Source: Fallopia convolvulus (lineage: Eukaryota; Streptophyta; Magnoliopsida; Caryophyllales; Polygonaceae). Taken from it: a stretch of DNA of 64,000 bases. The stretch is taken from assembly GCA_964016875.1 (NCBI GenBank), contig OZ024724.1:46305820-46369819 (forward strand), read 5' to 3'. The position numbers and the translations under genes were made by a program. The number at the start of each line of letters is the position of its first letter. Position 1 is the stretch's first letter. The notes beneath the pieces were generated by a model. That model ran no database searches, had not been told where the DNA came from, and saw nothing but the letters and a program-made list of their open reading frames with translations. Shown piece by piece: positions 57,746 to 64,000 of this stretch.

Positions 57746-58816
57746 GTCTTCGAGCAGAAGAGGGAGCGTGATGTAGTGTCTCCGAGCTACAAAGGTGTTC
57801 GGCAGAAGCGGGTGCTAGTAGCGGATTTCGAGCAAGCTAGCGGAAGGACGCTAGTTTTCGTCCCCTCTCTCTCTCTCCCCCCCCCCAGCTTCTTCCCTAA
57901 ACACTACCCTCCTTTGTAAAAAAAGCCTGAGAAATTACCTCCTGATACCCCTCTTGAAGCCACTTTTTTTATCCCCAAAATCGAGTTTCCAAAACCTAGC
58001 TCGGCGACCTCAACCCCTCGAAGCCACTTTCGATTGTCCAAGGGCGACATCTTCAGAGGCGATTTCCGGATCTGGCAGTTGAAGATAAGTGCTCACTCTT
58101 TTGCCTCTACTAAATGTCGAACTTGTGCCGCTGTTGTATGTGGTTAGGGAGCTGGATCTAGCATCCGAGGTAGCTCGATTCCATCGATTTTTGGAACTGG
58201 TGGTTACAAACTATGAATTTGTTGCTTGTTTTGCGAAGTTTTTTGCCTCCTTGTCCGGATTTTGATGTGCATCTGGTATAGGGTACCATTTGTTGATTAA
58301 TCTGATAAATGAGCTAGCTCGATTCCATCTAGATTGCTATTTAGGTAAAAAAAAATTTGGATTGCTAGGGCACTGGTTACTTGTAGACTAAAGAAATTGG
58401 TAGTCCTTGAACCCTAATTATCCATTTGCAGGGATCCTCTGAACTGTAATGAAAAGGTGAAGCTTCAGATTAGGTTTTGGTAAATAATTATGGATTGTTT
58501 AAGCTTTTCTGTGTGATGAAATCACTCCCTCGTAGAGTTGTGAGTTTTGTTTGTTATTCAAAGTCTTGTGTTGAACCTTTTGTGGATTTTGTATTCTATA
58601 TTTTCTGCCGTATACTCTTTACTTCTATGAAATCAATAACGTTTCCATGTTAAATTAACCATTTGAGTACCTAATATTTTGCATCTACAGTGATAAGAAG
58701 TCAATGAAAATAGTTTAACAACATGAATTTGCACAATGTCTAGAAAATCAAATCCAAAATCTTTTCACCTAATATACATTGATAAATCCTCGTTTTCATA
58801 GGGATTGTGTACAACT
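57746..58816. other. leader-like region upstream of the decayed gene
   Basis: Moderate GC, pyrimidine tract (CT)n/C10 at about 57867-57888, no ORF with a domain. It may be an old 5' UTR or promoter of the pseudogene. Confidence 0.35.
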
Positions 58817-61800
58817 ATGGTGTCCCAAGATTCATAGAGTGAAGAAGGCGATAATGTGGCATTCTCTAATGGTCAATTCTATAATGAAGAGGTAAAATTG
58901 GACATACTTTTTCCTTAATACTCATCAAATGAAGATATAAGTATGGTTTATGTAGGAGTGTGCTTAGTTTGTAATGTAAAAAAGTCAATAAAAGTCTGTT
59001 AGTTTGATATTTTATTCGTATTTCAAGTAATGAAAATGTTGCCATAAGAAGGTAGTTTGGTTTGGTTTGTTATTTGTATTTCAATACTCATCAAATAAAT
59101 ATGTAATAGTGTAACTTCAGGTTTGTTACTCATCTCGGTTGTTTTTCACATACTCAAAAGTAATGCAATATGTGAAGTTTTACAGAAACTTCTCTTGTTG
59201 AATATTGTGTTGTTAATCATATGTATGAAGTCCATTTTCTATCAGCCAACACATCACTATCAAGTGTTAATGGGTTAATTCAATGGTTTTTCTTCTACGG
59301 TTCAATTCTGATGAGGAGGAGGAACAACTACTGCACCGAGATTTAAGCGAGCAACCATGTTGTAAACGTTTGCAGGAAGTAGAAATGCGTCATAAGCATT
59401 GAGCTGATGACGCTGAGAGTGTAATATACGGTTTCATTTGACCGCTAACAATTTTCTGGGGAAGGATTTACTCGTTACAATCCTTTAGATTTAAGAATGC
59501 CTTAATACTTTATATATAGAGTTGATCAGTAGAGTCATAAGGGCCGAACTACATATGTTATAACTAAACCTAACAAAATTAATCCAATTAGTTATATATA
59601 TCCACGTTTAAATATATCTTCAATCTTAAACTTATCTTTAAGCCTAACCCTAGCCTTTTAAACCCAAGCCATTAGAGTCCGAGAGTTGCCGTTCTAATCC
59701 TTCGGAAATTCCATGAGCAAACGTACTACAAGCCATATCGCCTCGTTTGTCGCTTGTATCCTCGGAGAATGATGTCGGCAAGGCTCGACCGCACCGGGAA
59801 CAACAAGTTGCAAGCAGAGAAGGACGTCGCAGTTCTGCCTGTTCCGACCACGAGCACGTCCGACCTTGGTTGCACATAACACCGACCACCGCGATCGTAT
59901 ACCCTTTGAACGCCGCTTTCGTCCAACATTCGTGACGGTTCCGATCGCGTCAACCAACAACCTTTCAACGAACACTTTTTCGGACGGCATCGCCGGTAAG
60001 TCTATCGCTTCACCGGTTGGTTACCGTCAGCCCTATCCTGTCTTGTTTCTTTTCTTCTTTGTTTCTGGTTTGGTGTTGTCGTCGGAAGGGTCAAGTAGGG
60101 CCGCACTCCAGATCGTTGGATCCAAAAATCAAACTTTGTATCTTTTCTTGTTCGTGGTCCGTACGGCTGAGTAGGCTAGTTAGGTCGTGCATTAGGGGAG
60201 AGATTAGCTAGTTTCTGTGGTAGAAAAGGGTTGTTACTGTTAGTAATTGTGGAAGTTAGGATAGTTAATTATAAGTTTGTAATGCTTTAAATCTAGTGGC
60301 AGAGGTGTTGCTTGGAAAACTAGATCAAGATAAGATTATATTAGGTGCGGTTGTTTGGCTTATTAATTAGAAGCGAGGTTGTGTCTTCTTAGCTAATTTT
60401 TGGTTATGATCGTAGTTTAAGGATCTGGGGAATTTGTTCAAGTCTACCTTCATCAAAAACTAAATAAAAGCATTAGTTAAGCAAAGTGTTAATTCTTATA
60501 TATTGGACTATATTTTTATATACAACTAGCATCGCAAGATTTTCACTAGTGGAAATTAAACTTTTATATTATATTAACTTGTAGAGAGGGTTGGGTGCTA
60601 AGTGTTATATATGCTCATGTTTTATTTTTAGGGTACCTCGTACGTGTTTGGGTTTTAAACTTTCTATAATCATCAGAGAGTCCCATTGGAGGTAAGTCGT
60701 TTTTCGACTTGCTCGGTTCTTTTCTCCCTTGTTAGACTGCGTATTGATATTATAGGACGGGTTTTGGGAATTAGTCCCAAATACCTTTTAAATTGTTTCG
60801 AGCTCCTTGTGTGTTGTGTGCGTTAATGATTTTAAATATATTTTATCGGAAAATATTTTGGAACGTTTTCTCTGTGTTGGTACCGTTTCCGACACGGCCC
60901 ATTGTAGCTGGTGTTGAGGAAGAGTTGGCTACTTTGACCCGTGTGACTGGGAAAATCGTACCCCTTCAAACGAAAATTATTATATGCGTGTTTTTGGCAA
61001 GCGCTCCAGTGGAGGCTTAGCCCGGAGTTAGAAGGGAGATTGGGAAGTGGAGTGGGAGGGCCTGCCTCTGCACTCGGCGCGGTGATGAGCGCCTTGGAAG
61101 TCGGATCGTGGACAAAGGAAGAATTGCATTGCTGTGTGATTGTGATTGTGATTGTGAATGCGTATGTGACTTGTGTGACTGATATAACTAATTTAGGTAT
61201 TGGCCTTTAGAGTTATGATTGCGATTGTGGATTTGTATGCTGACTTTAGATAAATGATTTCAAAGCGTTCTACAGTTTCCATATTCTTTCTAGCTTGGTA
61301 GATTAGACGCTGACCCTTCGGGGAACATTTTTCAGTTCCAGGTATGAATCAGGGAACCGTGCAGGAACCGAGGCAAGATGGCGGGCCGGAGCGGTAAAGA
61401 GCGCGTGTCATAGTGGGATCGGTTTTTATTAGTTATTTATAATAGTTAGGATGTTGATTTTGATATTTGTTAGACGCAGTTGGTATTGTGTTTTGTTTAT
61501 TATAACTTTGTTCGAGTAGTTCAGTCAGTATGCGTTGTGACGTATTTGATTATTTATAATTTTCGGGGGTTCATGCATGATAAGTTTTCTAAGTTTTACT
61601 AAATAAAGGTTGTATGTTTTATTATGTTTTCTCGTCGTGCCCGAGTTGTAAGGTCCTACAGTGTAGTTGTCAACCTAAATAATAGTACCTGGTAAGGTCT
61701 ATTTCCCAGTAGCGCCTCGTCGAAAGACGGGGTGTTACAGAGAGGTATGTGGCGTTGTTGAAAACGAGCCTCCAGGCACAGGTTCACAACACTGATGAGC

Positions 61801-61975
61801 AGGTTGAACTCATTTAAGAGTTGTCAACCTGTGTAGTCGAGCGTTCCTTGGAGCGTGACAAGGCAGTCCAAGTTGTTAACCGTTGGAAAATGTGCAGCAT
61901 TGCCATCATGTTCATGTGCCTGGTGTTTCTCGTTTATCCATATAATCCGTTTCCCTTTATTTTGTGTATCATGTT
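58817..61975 (+). pseudogene. decayed host-like gene: small protein with C-terminal membrane segment, cut by a solo LTR
   Basis: First exon-like stretch 58817-58891 (MVSQDS, stop, SEEGDNVAFSNGQFYNEE) ends at a GTAAAA donor. A second exon-like stretch (about 59306-59419) reads DEEEEQLLHRDLSEQ and KRLQEVEMRHKH, stop, ADDAE. After the solo LTR the same frame continues at 61745: RYVALLKTSLQAQVHNTDEQ, VELI, stop, ELSTCVVERSLERDKAVQVV, NRWKMC and a membrane-like segment SIAIMFMCLVFLVY. Three in-frame stops. The coiled-coil plus tail-anchor layout reminds me of plant small GRF-zinc-finger proteins, but no zinc finger is visible, so the family is unproven. Confidence 0.45.
59420..61739 (-). mobile_element. 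solo LTR of a Ty3/gypsy-type element (2320 bp)
   Basis: Plus strand begins TGTAATATACGG and ends GGGGTGTTACA; the minus-strand start TGTAACACCCCGTC is typical of long gypsy (Tekay/Del-like) LTRs. A perfect 5-bp duplication GAGAG flanks it (59415-59419, 61740-61744). No internal domain or second LTR is present, so it arose by LTR-LTR recombination. Inserted within a decayed coding exon. Confidence 0.85.
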
Positions 61976-62213
61976 AAGTTTCTTTGGAATTTAGATGTAT
62001 GTGTGGTACTGAAAATCAATGAAGACTCATTCTATGTGAACTTATGTTTATTTGTTTGTAATTGAATATTGCATGTCATGGCTTGTTTTATGATTTACAA
62101 TTATTGGTATCTTTGAGGTTTAATACATAGCAATACATCACTCCAAGTTAATTGTAATATAAATGTAGATAAATGTAGATTCATAATGTATACAAATCTT
62201 TTTCATATAATAG
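61976..62213. other. AT-rich DNA downstream of the decayed gene
   Basis: No feature except a short direct repeat ATAAATGTAGAT at about 62158 and 62168. Confidence 0.45.
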
Positions 62214-62222
62214 TTAATTGTA

Positions 62223-63425
62223 GGATTAAAACATATACAACCCCCTGTACTTGTGTCAATTTGTCATTTAGACACTTCACCTTTGGTTTGGACCTATTGA
62301 ACACTTAAACTTAACATTTATATCCTATTAAATACATGATCGCTGATGTGTCAAAGTGTGTGATTTTCAATCGCTTTTTAGAGAGTAGAGATGATAATTA
62401 AGACATTTTTATTATTTGTTCTTTAACTTTTTTTGTTTTTTTCTTTCTATCTTTCTATTTTCCCTTTTTTTTTCCTTTCTTCTATTACTAACGTGGCACT
62501 ATTTACAATTTTCCTTCTTTTTTCTTTTTTCCTTCTTTCTTTTCATTTCCATCTTTCTAGTTTTCTATTTTTTTATTTTTATTTTTTCTTTATTCAACCC
62601 TCAAACAAGGGTTCTTCTTCTACCTTTTGTCTTCCACAGTCTCCACCTCATGCCACGCCCCGATCCTTTGGCTCCCGTTGTCATGCCAGTTCCCGGTATC
62701 GTGATGGACTCAGGACGAGACTATGGCGCTCATCCCGAATAGAAGCTTCAAAATCATCCAGACCTCCGTGCCATCGCCGTCGCCCAAACCTCCACACTGC
62801 CATCGCCCAGACCTCCGTGGAGTGATGTCACAGAATGGAGAAGCTCCGGAATCGCTAACGGGCTGAGAAGCAACTAGCACTAGCTACCAGACTCCATGGA
62901 GACCGCCAGATCTGGCCCATAATTGAAGCCTTTCCTCTCAAGGCTTCTAAGAAAAGATGATTCAGAGGAGAAAGGCTTTGATTTAGGGGAAATCGAATCG
63001 AAATTCAAGCAGAGCACCGTTCGATTCAAGCACAACAACTTCTTCGATCTGAGCGTTGTTCCTATAATTTCAATTGGGAAGTTGAAGTTAAATTGGGCAT
63101 AGGAAGCTCGGAGAAGACGAGACATATCTTCCTTAATTCCATTTTTTTTCTTTTAATAAGACAATATAATTCTTCTATAAAAAATATTTTAATTTATCCT
63201 TTAAATTGTATATGACATTAGGGATGTGGAATACATGTGGCATACATGTGGAAAAGATCCTTTACTTGTCATCACGCGTGCAATGCACAAAACGTTCATG
63301 TCTTTGATCAGGTGTTCAATGGGATACAAATGTTAAGTTTAAGTATTCAATAGGTCCAAACCAAAGGTGGGGTGTCTAAATGACAAATTGGCACAAGTAC
63401 AAGGGGTTGTATATGTTTTAAGTCA
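62223..63425. mobile_element. Mutator-like (MULE) non-autonomous element with long TIRs
   Basis: Perfect 9-bp target duplication TTAATTGTA (62214-62222, 63426-63434), the Mutator hallmark. Long inverted repeats of over 100 bp: both ends read inward TTAAAACATATACAACCCC then TGTACTTG, CAATTTGTCATTTAGACAC, TTTGGTTTGGACCTATTGAA with few differences. Between them is a T-rich tract and a more GC-rich gene-like section (about 62620-63125), with no transposase. That makes it a candidate Pack-MULE. Confidence 0.88.
62620..63125. other. gene-like interior of the MULE
   Basis: GC-richer than its surroundings. On the minus strand 63125-62880 is an 81-residue open frame (MSRLLRASYAQFNFNFPIEI ...) and on the plus strand a Pro/Arg-rich frame. 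Neither is a family I recognise. It may be captured genic DNA or an eroded ORF. Confidence 0.4.
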
Positions 63426-63637
63426 TTAATTGTAACATAAATGTAGATTCATAATAAGAAAGTGATAAGGTAACTTATCATATTATTTCCCCCTCTAACT
63501 ACATATAATGGTTATGAGAATGTCACTAAAAGTAACTTATCATATTATTTCTATATAATGCAAAAGTAACTAACCATGTATAGTATTTTATATTTATAAG
63601 GTATTCACTTTTTTATTATTATAATGATTTCTTCCCC

Positions 63638-63650
63638 CTTTAAATACAAT
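63638..63650 (+). promoter_or_regulatory. putative TATA region of the last gene
   Basis: CCCCTTTAAATAC about 30 bp before a CA-rich leader (CACTCGAGCACCCAC), in the right place for the gene whose coding region starts at 63811. Confidence 0.4.
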
Positions 63651-63810
63651 CCCACCCCATCCATTCTCCATCACTCGAGCACCCACAAAAATAATCTCTC
63701 CTTGCAAGGAAGATTCCAAGGTATCCTCACATCCTTTGATTTTGTTCATGTTTAGGGTATTTCTATAATTCTTTACTAGATACATTATAATGTTGTCATG
63801 CCTTGAACAG

Positions 63811-64000
63811 ATGGCTGATAACTTATTTTGGACAATGGACCTAGACAAGGTCTTTCTCCATATTGCTCTCCCTGCCATTAGGAGGGAGAGAATTCATCCT
63901 CATCAACCCATACATTTCTGGGAGTTGTTGAATCAGTTCTATGGTGCAACTAGGCATAGGAGACCTAACATTGAGCTCATGTTTAGGTTGAACTTCCACC
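63811..64000 (+). CDS. start of an unrecognised gene, runs off the window (Myb/SANT-like?)
   Basis: A leader exon ending AGATTCCAAG at 63720 is followed by GTATCC, a 90-bp GT-AG intron, and AACAG directly before the start codon. From there 63 codons stay open to the window edge: MADNLFWTMDLDKVFLHIAL, PAIRRERIHPHQPIHFWELL, NQFYGATRHRRP and onward. The spacing of W, FL, W and Y with basic residues loosely resembles plant Myb/SANT-like helix-turn-helix domains of PIF-type transposon helpers and related host proteins, but the match is not strong enough to name a family. If the PIF-type end at 57727 is real this might belong to that element. Confidence 0.5.
   Translation, partial: MADNLFWTMDLDKVFLHIALPAIRRERIHPHQPIHFWELLNQFYGATRHRRPNIELMFRLNFH

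Noticed and set aside
59650..60211. Overlapping frames on both strands in the solo LTR
   Set aside because: Local higher GC gives long chance frames; lies wholly within an LTR bounded by a target duplication.
62416..62825. Two long overlapping plus-strand frames with many Phe residues
   Set aside because: T-rich low-complexity DNA inside the MULE; both frames open at once, which speaks for composition rather than coding.
1..64000. Integrated viral (pararetrovirus) or organellar DNA
   Set aside because: All reverse-transcriptase sequences found belong to copia or LINE types with LTRs or target duplications; no coat or movement protein motifs, no organellar genes.
1..64000. tRNA, rRNA or microRNA genes
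   Set aside because: No cloverleaf with proper A/B boxes, no rRNA stretch and no convincing miRNA hairpin outside transposon ends was noticed by eye; this was not an exhaustive scan.

Overview
This is nuclear DNA from a flowering plant, almost certainly a eudicot. The evidence is AT-rich intergenic DNA, intron-containing genes of plant-only families (ASR, phytocyanin-like, Tubby-like F-box) and a dense load of plant transposable elements: Ty1/copia, Athila-type Ty3/gypsy, LINE, Helitron, hAT, CACTA, MULE and PIF-like. Species cannot be fixed from the sequence alone; an asterid would fit. There is no bacterial, viral or organellar stretch.

Host genes. I can support four intact genes plus one that runs off the end: an ASR stress protein (2706-3194, minus, 2 exons), a secreted phytocyanin/early-nodulin-like protein (12818-13883, plus, 4 exons), a small basic, probably nucleolar protein (27689-28666, minus, 5 coding exons, with site II and telo-box motifs upstream), a Tubby-like F-box protein (52744-55398, minus, 4 coding exons), and the start of an unrecognised gene at 63811-64000 (plus). 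A decayed host-like gene lies at 58817-61975 and is cut by a solo LTR.

Layout. 0-2 kb: degenerate copia. 2.7-5.2 kb: ASR gene, a Helitron just upstream, a small hAT-type element. 6.2-9.3 kb: LTR fragments. 9.3-10.9 kb: CACTA end with subterminal repeats, a 39-bp minisatellite and an interstitial telomere-type array. 11-14.7 kb: phytocyanin-like gene in a segment partly duplicated at 21.4-22.3 kb, where the gene is missing. 14.7-19.7 kb: complete but dead copia with TSD. 20.2-25.9 kb: cluster of minus-strand Helitron-like elements with a nested hAT-type MITE, a PIF-type MITE and a second small hAT. 22.8-27 kb: four diverged copies of a repeat carrying different microsatellites. 27.7-29.1 kb: nucleolar-type gene. 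29.2-43.7 kb: a 5'-truncated LINE (12-bp TSD) split by a 10.4-kb Athila-like element (5-bp TSD), sitting immediately upstream of that gene. 44.0-49.6 kb: second copia, itself split by an 894-bp hAT-type element (8-bp TSD). 52.7-56.7 kb: Tubby-like gene. 57.7-64 kb: decayed gene, 2.3-kb solo LTR, 1.2-kb MULE-type element with gene-like interior, and the start of a further gene.

The genes do not form a pathway or cluster. The main interest is the nested transposon stratigraphy, which can be read from target-site duplications, and an unusual dispersed 10-bp palindrome repeated throughout the Athila-like element. Exon coordinates come from reading splice consensus and frame by eye; they were not checked with transcripts.
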